Shown: one piece after another, positions 16,919 through 25,602 of the stretch | Layout: every line of letters starts with the position of its first letter | How positions within the stretch are numbered: position 1 is the first letter of the stretch | Assembly (NCBI RefSeq): GCF_000293785.1 | Contig: NZ_AKZI01000010.1 | Location: forward strand, 1 to 64,000 | Length of the DNA: 64,000 nucleotides | Origin: Rhodovulum sp. PH10 | GTDB taxonomy: Bacteria > Pseudomonadota > Alphaproteobacteria > Rhizobiales > Xanthobacteraceae | Direction of reading: 5' to 3' | Notes under the pieces: generated by a model | Database searches by the model: none | The model's input: only the letters and a program-made list of their open reading frames with translations | Told to the model about the DNA's origin: nothing | Made by a program: the position numbers and the translations under genes

Positions 16919-17272
16919 CACCGCGCGACGGCGCGACGGCCCGGTGGCCGAACGGCGCAGTTTTTTCATCTTCTGCTGATCGGCGTCGGCCACGGTGATG
17001 TCACCGGGCGGACGCCGCGTTTTTATATCATGTCGCGACTCGACGCGCGTCGGTAGTGCTGTAATGCTGGCTCGCGTCGCCGCGGCCGCACGGAACAGAG
17101 GGATCGTGCGGCGTGCGGCGTCGCCGCGAACCGTCGTGGGGTCGCGCGGGTGATGGACTCTCCGCTCGGGCGAAGCCGCCCGGCGGCTCGGTCGTGAGCG
17201 GCTCGGCCGCGACGTGATCAGTTCGGGTCTTCGTGCGCGCACGACCTGAACGCTCGTACGGCCGGGCCGTGG
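16919..17272. other. Intergenic region before the TRAP operon
   Basis: About 350 bases with no credible gene. A short stem CGGCC-CGGT-GGCCG follows the sigma factor stop, then a run of six T about 10 bases later; the spacing is too long for a confident intrinsic terminator. The rest holds AT-richer patches (tttttatatcat near 17020) that may be promoter DNA for the operon downstream. Confidence 0.35.
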
Positions 17273-17311
17273 AATTTCTGCGCAGTGGTTGACAGACCTC
17301 GTGCAGAAATT
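17273..17311 (+). promoter_or_regulatory. Inverted repeat around a TTGACA box before dctP
   Basis: Nine-base arms AATTTCTGC and GCAGAAATT are separated by 21 bases. A perfect TTGACA sits between the arms at 17289-17294. A convincing -10 box at 17 bases is not seen. The arrangement fits an operator over the -35 region of the TRAP transporter operon; the regulator is not encoded nearby. Inference from symmetry and position only. Confidence 0.4.
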
Positions 17312-17380
17312 TCAAGCTACGAGAAAATCACAACGCGACGATCGATCTTCGCGACACTGGGGAAGCTTTAGGAGGACTTC

Positions 17381-18445
17381 ATGCGACGTGCCGTAGCGGC
17401 CGCGTTGGCGGTCGGGATTTCGTTCTGCACTGCAGCGTCGGCGTCGGCCGACACCTTCAGGCTCCGCATCGCCTCGGGGCATCCGGCCGTCCAGACCTAC
17501 GTCAATCTGATCCAGACCTTCTTCGTGCCGGAGGTGACCAAGCGCGTCGCCGAGCGCACAGATCACACCGTGCAGTTCGTCGAGGGCTATGGCGGCTCGA
17601 TGACCAAGGTCGCCGACACGCTCGAGGGCGTGCAGTCCGGCATCATCGACATGGGCGCCTACTGCTTCTGCTTCGAGCCGTCGAACCTGCCGCTGCACGC
17701 CTTTCAGGTGATGCTGCCGTTCGGCACGATGGACCCGGTGGCGAGCGTCCAGATCGCCCGCGAGGTCTACGATCAGGTGCCGTATCTGTCGAAGGTGTTC
17801 GAGGACAAGTACAAGCAGAAGCTCCTCGCGCTGATCGCCGACAACGGCTACAACCTCGGCACCACGTTCCCGTGGAAGACGATCGACGACCTGAAGGGTC
17901 AGAAGATCGCCGGCGCCGGGCTCAATCTGAAATGGCTCGAATATGCCGGCGTGGTGCCGGTGCAGTCGTCGCTGCCGGAAGCCTACACGGCGATGCAGAC
18001 CGGCATCTACAACGGCTGGATCATGTTCCCGTCCGGCTGGCTGCAGTTCAAGCTCTACGAGGTCGGCAAGCACTATGCCGAGATCGGCTTCGGCGCGATG
18101 ACCTGGCACGGCCTGACCGTCAACCTCAACGCCTGGAAGAAGCTGCCGAAGAACGTGCAGGACATCGTTCTCGAAGTCGCCCGCGAGTACGAGGCGAAGA
18201 CCGGCACCGTCAACAAGGACGCCTACGGCAAGCACATCGCCGAGCTGAAGTCGCACGGGGTCGAGGTGCGCGAGGTCGAGGCCTCGGTGCGCGAGGCATG
18301 GGCGAAGTCGCTGGCCGACTGGCCGCGCGAAAAGGCCAAGGAGCTCGACGCCCAGGGCTTGCCGGCCTCGCAGGTGCTGGAGCTGACGCTGAAGGCTGCC
18401 GAGAAGCACGGCCACACATGGCCGGTCCGCTACGTGATCGAGTGA
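17381..18445 (+). CDS. dctP: TRAP transporter solute-binding protein, DctP family
   Basis: 354 aa periplasmic receptor. Signal peptide residues 1-23 (cleavage after SASA). The DctP pattern follows: FRLRIASGHPAVQTYVNLIQ, then GYNLGTTFPWKTIDDLKGQKI and PEAYTAMQTGIYNGWIMFP. The last includes the position where most DctP proteins carry the substrate-binding Arg region. It captures organic acids or other carboxylates for Na+-driven uptake by the DctQM permease encoded next. Strong AGGAGG ribosome site ten to five bases before the ATG. The ligand cannot be predicted reliably. Confidence 0.88.
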   Translation: MRRAVAAALAVGISFCTAASASADTFRLRIASGHPAVQTYVNLIQTFFVPEVTKRVAERTDHTVQFVEGYGGSMTKVADTLEGVQSGIIDMGAYCFCFEPSNLPLHAFQVMLPFGTMDPVASVQIAREVYDQVPYLSKVFEDKYKQKLLALIADNGYNLGTTFPWKTIDDLKGQKIAGAGLNLKWLEYAGVVPVQSSLPEAYTAMQTGIYNGWIMFPSGWLQFKLYEVGKHYAEIGFGAMTWHGLTVNLNAWKKLPKNVQDIVLEVAREYEAKTGTVNKDAYGKHIAELKSHGVEVREVEASVREAWAKSLADWPREKAKELDAQGLPASQVLELTLKAAEKHGHTWPVRYVIE

Positions 18446-18492
18446 CCATCCGGACTCCGTGTCGCCGGGGCACCGACGATGTCCCGCATTCC

Positions 18493-18587
18493 GCCGTCGT
18501 CGCCGGGCTCGACCCGGCGACCCATCCGGAAGAAGAAAAGCCTTTCTTGCGCCGGATGGATGCGCGGGTCGAGCCCGCGCATGACGG
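18493..18587. repeat. Palindromic intergenic repeat (REP/RPE-like)
   Basis: Two nested palindromes: CGCCGGG-ctcga-CCCGGCG (18501-18519) and GCGCGGG-tcgag-CCCGCGC (18562-18580). They flank an inner stem CATCCGG/CCGGATG (18523-18529 and 18552-18558), so the whole element can fold as a branched hairpin. Elements with the core GGGTCGAGCCC/GGGCTCGACCC are common dispersed repeats in alphaproteobacterial genomes. It sits between dctP and dctQ. Confidence 0.75.
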
Positions 18588-18668
18588 GTGCGGACGGATT
18601 CGGGGCCGTTCCGGAGTGACGTGCTTCGCAATGGCAGCGACCCCGAGCCGCTCGCCGCGGCCTGCGAC

Positions 18669-18691
18669 CTCTCCCCCGCGAGCGGGGAGAG
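18669..18691. repeat. Short REP-like palindrome
   Basis: Eight-base perfect stem CTCTCCCC/GGGGAGAG with a seven-base loop, about 65 bases before the TTG start of dctQ. It has the look of dispersed C-run/G-run REP palindromes and resembles the two copies between mdtB and mdtC. It may lower expression of the permease genes relative to the binding protein. Confidence 0.6.
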
Positions 18692-18756
18692 CCGAAGACC
18701 TCGCCGGGTCCAGGCCATCACGGTTTCATCGATCACGATTTCATGGAGACCACGCC

Positions 18757-19260
18757 TTGTTCGAGCGTCTGATCACGCCGGTCGTCCATCTGCTGCTCGC
18801 CTTCGCCGCCCTCCTGATCTTCCTGATGGGTTTCTTGGTGGTCGCCGACGTGATCGGCCGGGGCGCCTTCTCGAGCCCGGTGCAGGGCACGCCCGAGCTG
18901 GTCTCGATGGGGATCGTGATCATCTGCTTCCTGCTCGCCGGCCACGCGGTGCAGAGCGGCGGCATGCTGAAGGCCGACATTCTGGTCGGCGCCTTCGGAC
19001 GATCCGGACAGAGCTTCGCCGAGCTCTTGTCGGGGATTCTCGGCGCGGTCTTTTTCGGGCTGGTCGTGTGGGGCGGCATCGATCCGGCCATCTATGCCTG
19101 GACCAGCAGCGAGTTCGAGGGCGAGGGCGCCTTGCGGGTGCCCGCCTGGCCCGCCCGCTTCATCGTCGTCGGCGGCGCCGCGCTGGTGGTCGTCATCTAT
19201 CTCGGCAAGGCGTTCCGCGCCCTGCAGGCTCTCGTGCGCGGGCGCACGCCGGCGGCCTGA
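18757..19260 (+). CDS. dctQ: TRAP transporter small permease, DctQ family
   Basis: 167 aa with four predicted membrane helices (LLLAFAALLIFLMGFLVVADVIGR; VSMGIVIICFLLAGHAV; AELLSGILGAVFFGLVVW; FIVVGGAALVVVIYLG). The motif DVIGRGAF and the HAVQSGGMLKAD segment fit DctQ. There is no in-frame ATG; the start is taken as TTG with GGAG eight bases upstream. An out-of-frame ATG in between would give only nine residues. A leader of 311 bases with two palindromes separates it from dctP, unusual for TRAP operons. Confidence 0.85.
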   Translation: MFERLITPVVHLLLAFAALLIFLMGFLVVADVIGRGAFSSPVQGTPELVSMGIVIICFLLAGHAVQSGGMLKADILVGAFGRSGQSFAELLSGILGAVFFGLVVWGGIDPAIYAWTSSEFEGEGALRVPAWPARFIVVGGAALVVVIYLGKAFRALQALVRGRTPAA

Positions 19261-19316
19261 CGATCCGCGGCCTGACCACACGCCGCATGTGACACCATCG
19301 GAAGCGAGGAGCGTAC

Positions 19317-20669
19317 GTGTTCGGCAACAGCGAGATGATCGTCATCGTCGTGGTGGTGCTCGCGCTGGTGTTTCTCGGCGTGCACATCGCGGTGGCGCTC
19401 GGAATCACCGCGGCGCTCGGCATCTGGCTGATGGTCGGCGACATCGAGGTGGTGCGCACCTTCGTCGCCAACACCGCCTACGAGGCTTTGCGCGACTACG
19501 TCTTCGCCGTCATCCCGCTTTTCATGCTGATGGGCGACCTGCTCGCCAAATGCGGCGCGGCGCGCGACCTCTATGCGCTCGGCCATCGCTTGAGCCGCTG
19601 GCTGCCGGCCCAGCTCGCGGTCGCCACCATCGTCTCGAACGCGCTGTTCGGCTTCGTGACGGGGGTGAGCATCGCCGCGGCGGCCGCCTTCTCGCGCATC
19701 GCCTTCCCGGAGATGCGGCGCTACGGCTATCAGCGCCCGTTCGCGCTCGGCTGCATCGCCGGCAGCGCCTGCCTCGGCATGCTGATCCCGCCCTCGGTGC
19801 TGATGATCGTCTGGGCGGTTCTGACGGAAGTATCGATCGGCAAGCTGTTTCTCGCCGGCGTGATCCCGGGCCTGATCGCCGCCGGCGGCATGATCGTCTT
19901 CGTGGTGGTGGCGGCGGCAATCAATCCCTCGCTCACCGGCTCCGGGCGCAAGGCGAAGAGCGGCGCGGCGGCGATGCGCGAGGGCGACGCCCCCTCCGGC
20001 CTGCCGCACGACGAGCCGCTCGGCCCGATGCTGCGCTCGACCGGCCTGGTGGTGCTGCTGGTCGCCGGCGTGCTCGGCTCGATCTGGTTCGGCCTGTGCA
20101 CCCCGACCGAGGGCGCCGGCGTCGGTGCGGTCGGCGCGCTGGTGCTCGCGCTGATCAAGGGCTTGCGCCCGCGCGAAATCCGCGAGGTGGTGCTCGATGT
20201 CGGCCGCACCTCCGGGCCGCTGCTGCTCCTGTTGTTCTGCGCCCAGCTCTATTCGCGCGTCCTGTCGATGACCGGCTTCACCGAGGTGGCGAAGACCGCG
20301 CTGCTCGACACCGGGCTCGGGCCGTGGGGCATTCTCACCGTGATGGTGCTGATCTGGCTGGTGCTCGGCTGCCTGATCGATTCGATCTCGATCATCCTGC
20401 TGACGGTGCCGATCTTCGCGCCGATCGCCACCCATCTCGGCTTCGACCCGCTCGCCTTCGCCATCATGGGCATCATCGCGATCGAGACCGGCCTGTTGAC
20501 GCCGCCGTTCGGCATTCTGGTGTTCACCGTCAAGGCGGCGGTGCCCGACCGCGGGGTGGCGCTCGCCGAGATCTTCCGCGGCGCGATGCCCTATTGGGGC
20601 GTGCTGCTGGCGGTGGTCGTGCTGCTGGCGATCTTCCCGCAGCTCGCCACCTGGCTGCCGAGCCTGTGA
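19317..20669 (+). CDS. dctM: TRAP transporter large permease, DctM family
   Basis: 450 aa with about 12 membrane helices, the Na+-coupled transport subunit. Recognisable DctM segments: FAVIPLFMLMGDLL, GSACLGMLIPPSVLMIVW and FGILVFTVKAAVPD. An extra hydrophilic loop of about 30 residues (RKAKSGAAAMREGDAPSG) lies in the middle. GTG start with GAGGAG five bases upstream. Forms the transporter with DctP and DctQ. Confidence 0.92.
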   Translation: MFGNSEMIVIVVVVLALVFLGVHIAVALGITAALGIWLMVGDIEVVRTFVANTAYEALRDYVFAVIPLFMLMGDLLAKCGAARDLYALGHRLSRWLPAQLAVATIVSNALFGFVTGVSIAAAAAFSRIAFPEMRRYGYQRPFALGCIAGSACLGMLIPPSVLMIVWAVLTEVSIGKLFLAGVIPGLIAAGGMIVFVVVAAAINPSLTGSGRKAKSGAAAMREGDAPSGLPHDEPLGPMLRSTGLVVLLVAGVLGSIWFGLCTPTEGAGVGAVGALVLALIKGLRPREIREVVLDVGRTSGPLLLLLFCAQLYSRVLSMTGFTEVAKTALLDTGLGPWGILTVMVLIWLVLGCLIDSISIILLTVPIFAPIATHLGFDPLAFAIMGIIAIETGLLTPPFGILVFTVKAAVPDRGVALAEIFRGAMPYWGVLLAVVVLLAIFPQLATWLPSL

Positions 20670-20678
20670 GGCCGCGCC

Positions 20679-20710
20679 CGTGACGCCGCGCCGGGCCGGC
20701 CGGCGTCACG
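20679..20710. terminator. Hairpin between convergent dctM and MFS genes
   Basis: A perfect ten-base stem CGTGACGCCG/CGGCGTCACG with a 12-base loop begins nine bases after the dctM stop and includes the stop codon of the convergent MFS gene. Position and symmetry suit a bidirectional terminator. No T-tract follows on either strand, so Rho may be needed. Confidence 0.5.
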
Positions 20711-21863
20711 CCGGTCGCTCGGTCCAGAACACGGCGACGATCGTCGCCATCACCGCGATCATGCCGAGCACCATCGCCACCGTCGCCGGCCAGCCGCCGA
20801 AATGCCAGGCGAGGCCGGGCAGCGAGGCGCCGACGCTGCCGCCGACATAGAAGGTCGAGACATAGAGCCCGACCGCCGAGGAGCGGCCCTCCTTGGCGGT
20901 CGCGGTCACCGCGCCGGTCGAGACGCTCTGGCAGAAGAGGCCGCAGGTCGCGCACACCACGAGCCCGGTCATGATGATCCACAAGGGCGTCGCGAGCAGC
21001 ATCGCCACCCCGCACGCCCACACCGCGAGCACGCCGAGCACGAAGCGCCGCCGCCCGAACAGCGCGACCGCCCGGCCGGTCAGCGTCACCGCGCCGGAGC
21101 CGACCAGATAGCTCAAAAAGATCAGCCCGAGCATCGACGGCGTGAAGAGATAAGGCGGCGCGGCGAGGTGGAAGTTCACATAGGTGAACACCGCGATGAA
21201 GTTGAACAAGACGCCGAAGCCGACCGCATAGATCGGCACCAGCTTCGGATTGACGATGTGGCGGAGCATCTGCCGCACCGATGCGCCGATCCCCTCCGAG
21301 CGCACGAAGTGGCGCTCCTTCTCGAGCATCAGCCCGAAGCCGATCGCGCACACGATGGTCAGCAGCGCGAGCGAGGCGAAGGCCGGGCGCCACCCGACCA
21401 GGTCGGTCAGGACGCCGGTGATGAACCGCCCGGAGAAGCCGCCGAGGCTCGCCCCCGTCATGTAGGTGCCGGCGACGCTCGCCACCTCGCCGGCCGGCCA
21501 CTCGTCGCCGATATAAGCGAGCGCCACCGCGAACACCGGCGGCAGCACCAAGCCCTGCACGAAGCGCCACAGCACGATCCAGTGCACGTCGGGCGCGAGC
21601 GCGATCAGAAGCGTCGGCACCGCCACCGCGACCATCGCCGCGGTGATCACCAGCTTGCGGCCGAGCACGTCGGCGATCGCCCCGGTGAACGGCGCCGTCA
21701 TCGCGATCGACAGCGTGCCCGCCGTCATGATCGCCGAGATCTGCCCGGCGGTGACGCCGAACTCGTCGGCGAGCGACGGCAGGATGGCTTGGGGGGCGTA
21801 GAGATTGAGAAAGGCGCAATAGCCCGCGAGGGCGACGCCGACGCGGCGGGGATCGATGCTCAT
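20706..21863 (-). CDS. MFS transporter (YnfM-like)
   Basis: 385 aa with 12 membrane helices. The MFS signature between helices 2 and 3 is present as GAIADVLGRKLVI, and LWRFVQGLVLPPVFAVALAYIGDEW matches the helix 4-5 region of the YnfM/arabinose-efflux group. The N-terminus (GYCAFLNLYAPQAILPSLADEFGV) is typical of that group. Probably exports a small hydrophilic compound; substrate unknown. No ligand-binding or regulatory gene is adjacent. Convergent with dctM. Confidence 0.85.
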   Translation of the reverse strand: MSIDPRRVGVALAGYCAFLNLYAPQAILPSLADEFGVTAGQISAIMTAGTLSIAMTAPFTGAIADVLGRKLVITAAMVAVAVPTLLIALAPDVHWIVLWRFVQGLVLPPVFAVALAYIGDEWPAGEVASVAGTYMTGASLGGFSGRFITGVLTDLVGWRPAFASLALLTIVCAIGFGLMLEKERHFVRSEGIGASVRQMLRHIVNPKLVPIYAVGFGVLFNFIAVFTYVNFHLAAPPYLFTPSMLGLIFLSYLVGSGAVTLTGRAVALFGRRRFVLGVLAVWACGVAMLLATPLWIIMTGLVVCATCGLFCQSVSTGAVTATAKEGRSSAVGLYVSTFYVGGSVGASLPGLAWHFGGWPATVAMVLGMIAVMATIVAVFWTERPA

Positions 21864-21931
21864 TGTTTTTCGTATGTGGGACCTGAGCTTGCACTATACA
21901 ACTTTATCGGGCCGTGTCCCAGCGTCGGGCG

Positions 21932-23644
21932 TCACCCTGCCCCCGGCGACACGCACAGGTACTCGGAAACCGCATCCTGCGCCCGGGCGAGGGTTTCGGC
22001 GGGCGTGCCGCCGGCGTCGATCTTCTGCCAGTCGAGCGGGCCGAGGTCGTATGCCTCCTGGTGCTCGGCGACCGCCGCGTCGGCGTCGGAGGCGTCCTTC
22101 TTGCGGGCCGTGACACGGGCGACGCGGGTCGCGAGGTCGGCCTCGAGAAACAGCCCGACGAACGGCACGCCGACGCTGTCCGCGGCCTTCCGGAAGGCGG
22201 CGCGCTCGTCCGGGCGGGCGGCGACCGCATCGACGATCGCCGCATGGCCGGCGGCAAGCGTGCGGCGGGCGGCGGCGGCGAGCGCGGCATAGACGCGGGC
22301 GGTGGTGCCGGGGCCATAGGCCTCGGGCGGCAGCCGGTCGTGCTCGGCGACTCCGCGCATGAGCTTTCGAAGAACATCGGAACGCAGCAGCACCGCACCC
22401 GGCGCCGCCCCGAGTTTTTCGGCCAGCGCCTTCGCCACCGCGGACTTGCCGGTGCCCGACAGGCCGCCGATCGCCACCAGCACCGGCGGCGGTGGCACGA
22501 TCAGCGCGCAGGCGAGCCGGAAATATTTTTGCGCGCTCCCGGCGATGGCGAGGGCGGCCTCGGGGGCATCGGCGGGCGCCGGGCGGGCCGCCGTCACCTT
22601 TGCGCGGATCGCGGCGCGCACCGAGAGGAACAGCGGCAGCGCCGCGAGCCCGTCGAGATCGGCCGCCCGGCGGGTCTCGACCAGATAGCGGTTCAGCACG
22701 ACGTTCGCCGCGCCGCAAAGACCGCGCTGCCACAGATCCATCAGCAGGAAGGCGAGGTCGTAGAGGAGGTCGCCGGTCGCCAGCTGCGGATCGAACTCCA
22801 GCGCGTCGAACGGCACCGGCTCGCCGTCGATCAGCGCGATGTTGCCGAGATGCAGATCGCCGTGGCCGCGCCGCACCAGCCCCTGCCTTTCGCGCGCGGC
22901 GAGGAGCGGCGACAGCGCATCCAGCGCCGCGGCCGAGCGGGCGTCGAGCGCCGCCACCTTCTCCGGCGGAAAGAGCTTCGGCCGTTCCAAAAACTCCGCG
23001 GTGTTTTGAAGAATCCAGCGGCGGAGCGCGGCGAGCCACGGCGTCCCGCCGGCCGGGGCCACCGCTGCGGCCTTCGCATGCGCCGCCGCCAGGACCCGCC
23101 CGAGCGCATCGGCGAGGGTGTCGTCGAGCGCGCCGCGGTCGGCCAGCCGATCGAGCGTGCGGGTCTCGTCGAACCGGCGCATCTCCACCGCCCATTCCAC
23201 CGGGGACTCGTCCCTTCGGCACTCGTCCCGCCGGGGCTCGGCCCCTTCGGACCCGTCCGGTTCGAGGGCGAGCGTGCCGTCGGCGCGGCGAAAGATCGCC
23301 CGGACGCCCCGATAAAGGTGCGGCGCAAACGGCCGGTTGGCGAGAATTTCCGCCGCACAGGCGGCTTTCCGCCGTTCGAGCGTCGAGAAATCGAGGAAGG
23401 GAAATTTTACCGCCCGCTTGATCTTCAGCGCCCGCGGCCCGGCGAGAAACACCGCCGCCGCGTGGGTGTCGATCCGCACCACCGGCGCGCCGCCGTGGGT
23501 CGCCGGATCACCGAGAAAGGCGAGCACGGCCGCCTGCCCCGCCTCGCCCGTCCCGGAGCCCGTCCCGGAGCCCGATCCGGAGCCCGATCCGGAGCCGGTG
23601 TCGCATCCGCCGGCCGGGCCGGGGTGGTCGCTGGAGGCATCCAT
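21932..23644 (-). CDS. Bifunctional aminoglycoside phosphotransferase-like / AAA kinase
   Basis: 570 aa, two-domain soluble protein of the COG2187 plus COG0645 fusion type. The N-terminal part is APH-like, with the Brenner motif HGDLHLGN near residue 260 and FDALEFD as the metal-binding Asp region. The C-terminal part is a P-loop kinase with GGLSGTGKSAVAK near 393 and LRSDVLRK. The family's substrate is unproven; antibiotic resistance should not be assumed. Residues 17-31 are a Gly-Ser/Thr run produced by a 12-bp tandem repeat. No ribosome site is seen at the chosen ATG; an ATG 22 codons upstream is possible. Confidence 0.85.
   Translation of the reverse strand: MDASSDHPGPAGGCDTGSGSGSGSGSGTGSGTGEAGQAAVLAFLGDPATHGGAPVVRIDTHAAAVFLAGPRALKIKRAVKFPFLDFSTLERRKAACAAEILANRPFAPHLYRGVRAIFRRADGTLALEPDGSEGAEPRRDECRRDESPVEWAVEMRRFDETRTLDRLADRGALDDTLADALGRVLAAAHAKAAAVAPAGGTPWLAALRRWILQNTAEFLERPKLFPPEKVAALDARSAAALDALSPLLAARERQGLVRRGHGDLHLGNIALIDGEPVPFDALEFDPQLATGDLLYDLAFLLMDLWQRGLCGAANVVLNRYLVETRRAADLDGLAALPLFLSVRAAIRAKVTAARPAPADAPEAALAIAGSAQKYFRLACALIVPPPPVLVAIGGLSGTGKSAVAKALAEKLGAAPGAVLLRSDVLRKLMRGVAEHDRLPPEAYGPGTTARVYAALAAAARRTLAAGHAAIVDAVAARPDERAAFRKAADSVGVPFVGLFLEADLATRVARVTARKKDASDADAAVAEHQEAYDLGPLDWQKIDAGGTPAETLARAQDAVSEYLCVSPGAG
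23547..23594. repeat. 12-bp in-frame tandem repeat, four units
   Basis: Units cccgtcccggag (twice) and cccgatccggag (twice) run without gaps inside the N-terminal coding region of the APH/AAA gene. They encode alternating Gly-Ser and Gly-Thr. Multiples of three keep the frame, so copy-number change would only alter linker length. Confidence 0.9.
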
Positions 23645-23754
23645 GGCGAAACCGAAACGTGCGTTGGAACCGATCTGGATCAAGAAAGTATGTCCGGGGC
23701 GGATCGACATTGTAAGACGCCGCCGGCCGTTTCCGCACGGCTTCGAGGACGCTC

Positions 23755-23796
23755 GCCAAAGGACGCCTGCCAAAGGAGGCCTGCCAAAGGACGCCT
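23755..23796 (+). repeat. 14-bp tandem repeat, three units, abutting a start codon
   Basis: Units gccaaaggacgcct, gccaaaggaggcct, gccaaaggacgcct, ending three bases before the ATG at 23800. Each unit carries AAAGGA, a possible ribosome-binding sequence, so the array repeats the ribosome site three times at 14-base steps. Same layout as the arrays before the genes at 10371 and 14488. Confidence 0.92.
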
Positions 23797-23799
23797 GCG

Positions 23800-24195
23800 A
23801 TGACCCAGCTTCCGCACAGCTTCAAGCGCATCCGCCTGGACCTCGCGCGCTCGAAGGCGTTTCCGATCGGGTCCGTCGATCACGGCTACGAGTTCGTGGC
23901 GCCGCTCGGCCCGGACGGCCGCATCGATCCCGAGCAGTGGCGGGCGAACCGCGAGCACTGCCGGGTGCGCCGCTTCTGGGGCGACGAGGAGGAGATCGGC
24001 TATCTGGTGCACAAGCCGGGCGGCCCCGAGCACGCCCGCTGGGTGTTCGACTACGACGCCACCGCCGAGGACGACGACGAGTCGGGCTTCCGCTTCGGCG
24101 AGCACGCCTTTGCGCCCGGCGAGTACGTCTCGATCCGCGACGAGGACGGCGAGATGCACACCTTTCAGGTGATTTCTGTCGAGCCGGCGACGTGA
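23800..24195 (+). CDS. Conserved hypothetical protein
   Basis: 131 aa soluble, acidic protein with no family I can name. It has aromatic-rich strands (YEFVAPLGPDGRIDPEQW, FWGDEEEIGYLVHKPGG, ARWVFDYDATAEDDDESGF) and ends in a beta hairpin (GEYVSIRDEDGEMHTFQVI), so a small beta-barrel is plausible. No cysteines apart from one in HCRVRRF. The start is clear because the frame opens directly after the tandem repeat carrying AAAGGA. Divergent from the APH/AAA gene, convergent with coaA. Confidence 0.7.
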   Translation: MTQLPHSFKRIRLDLARSKAFPIGSVDHGYEFVAPLGPDGRIDPEQWRANREHCRVRRFWGDEEEIGYLVHKPGGPEHARWVFDYDATAEDDDESGFRFGEHAFAPGEYVSIRDEDGEMHTFQVISVEPAT

Positions 24196-24228
24196 TCCGT
24201 CACCGAAAACGCCGCCGCGGCGGCCGCG

Positions 24229-25206
24229 TCACAGCCGCCGCAGGGCGACCTCCTCGATCCGGTGGGTCTCGCTCTTCTTCAGGATCAGGTCGGCGCGCTG
24301 GCGCGTCGGCAGGATGTTCTCCTGGAGGTTCACCAGATTGATGCGCGTCCAGATGTCCGTCGCGGTGGCGACCGCGTCCTCGTCGGTGATGCGCGAGTAG
24401 CGGCGGAAGTAGGATTTGGGGTCGCGGAACGCGGTGGTGCGCAGCGCCAGGAAGCGCTTCACGTACCAGTTCCGCAAGATGTCGTCCTCGGCGTCGATAT
24501 AGACCGAGAAGTCGAAGAAGTCGGAGACGAACGGGATCGCCTTGCCGTCGCGCGGCGGCCGGCCGGTCTGCAGGACGTTGACGCCCTCGACGATCAGAAT
24601 GTCCGGCCGGTCGATCTCGACATATTCGGTCGGCACCACGTCGTAGACGAGGTGCGAATAGACCGGCGCCCGCACCGGCCGGCGGCCGGCCTTGATGTCG
24701 GACAGGAACTGCAGGAGCCGCGGCAGGTCGTAGCTCTCCGGAAAGCCCTTCTTGTCCATCAAGCCTTCGCGTTCGAGCACAGCGTTCGGATGGAGGAAGC
24801 CGTCGGTGGTGATCAGGTCGACCTTCGGCACGCCGGGGCAGCGGGCGAGCAGCGCCTGCAGCACGCGCGCGGTGGTCGATTTGCCGACCGCGACCGAGCC
24901 CGCCACGCCGATCACGTACGGCACCTTGATATCGAACGTATTCAGGAAGCGCTGCTGCGCCCGAAACAGCCGCTGGGTGGCGTTGACATAGAGCGACAAG
25001 AGCCGCGACAGCGGCAGATAGATCTCCTCCACCTCGCTCATGTCGAGGCGGTCGTGCACCGAGCGGAGCTGGATCACCTCCTCCGGCTCGAGCGTCATCG
25101 GCGTGTCCTCGCGCAGCGCCGCCCACTCCTCGCGGGAGAAGACGCGGTACGGGGACAGTGGCTCGTGGGTACGCGGCGCGACGACCTGATCCATCGGGTC
25201 ACACAT
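24229..25206 (-). CDS. coaA: Pantothenate kinase (type I)
   Basis: 325 aa cytosolic kinase, first step of coenzyme A synthesis: ATP + pantothenate to 4'-phosphopantothenate. P-loop [12 protein letters not shown] at residues 100-111; the type I signature continues with [22 protein letters not shown] and [12 protein letters not shown]. Length matches bacterial CoaA. The ATG overlaps the hisE stop by eight bases; a second ATG four codons later would avoid the overlap. It is the last gene of the histidine block, as in other Hyphomicrobiales. Confidence 0.96.
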   Translation of the reverse strand: MCDPMDQVVAPRTHEPLSPYRVFSREEWAALREDTPMTLEPEEVIQLRSVHDRLDMSEVEEIYLPLSRLLSLYVNATQRLFRAQQRFLNTFDIKVPYVIGVAGSVAVGKSTTARVLQALLARCPGVPKVDLITTDGFLHPNAVLEREGLMDKKGFPESYDLPRLLQFLSDIKAGRRPVRAPVYSHLVYDVVPTEYVEIDRPDILIVEGVNVLQTGRPPRDGKAIPFVSDFFDFSVYIDAEDDILRNWYVKRFLALRTTAFRDPKSYFRRYSRITDEDAVATATDIWTRINLVNLQENILPTRQRADLILKKSETHRIEEVALRRL

Positions 25207-25519
25207 TCTGCCGTGAGGCCTTCTCCGCCAGACCGGATTGTCGTGTTCGGGATTCGAGCTCGGCCTCGACCTCGGCCAGCGCCACGTCGCGCGCCTTCAG
25301 GAGCACCAGGAGATGGTACAACAGATCGGCGCTTTCCGCGATGACGCGATCGCGGGGCTCGTTTGCGCCGGCGAGCACGGTCTCGATCGCCTCCTCGCCC
25401 ATTTTTCGCGCGCAGTGCGCGGCGCCCTTGTCGAGCAGCTTGCGCGTGTAGGAGACGTCGGCACCGGCGCCGGCGCGCTCGGCGACGCGCCGCTCGAGGT
25501 CGTGCAGGGTGAAGGTCAT
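25199..25519 (-). CDS. hisE: Phosphoribosyl-ATP pyrophosphatase
   Basis: 106 aa, second step of histidine synthesis: PR-ATP to PR-AMP plus pyrophosphate. All-alpha MazG-like fold with the metal-binding helices [12 protein letters not shown] (ExxE) and [16 protein letters not shown] (ESADLLYH). Separate from HisI, which is not in the window. AGGTAGAG upstream of the ATG can serve as ribosome site. 83-base gap from hisF, overlap with coaA. Confidence 0.96.
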   Translation of the reverse strand: MTFTLHDLERRVAERAGAGADVSYTRKLLDKGAAHCARKMGEEAIETVLAGANEPRDRVIAESADLLYHLLVLLKARDVALAEVEAELESRTRQSGLAEKASRQNV

Positions 25520-25602
25520 GGTCGGCTCTACCTGATGGGGGAGTGAGGTCTTCGCAGCTGCGAAAGGTCTGGACCGGGGTGTTGTCGGGGGCGTCCGTCG
25601 GT

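Noticed and set aside
18743-18772. ATG start for the DctQ gene
   Set aside because: This ATG is out of frame and gives nine residues before a stop.
21932-23644. Aminoglycoside resistance gene
   Set aside because: The APH-like domain is fused to a P-loop kinase as in a housekeeping family; no resistance role is supported.
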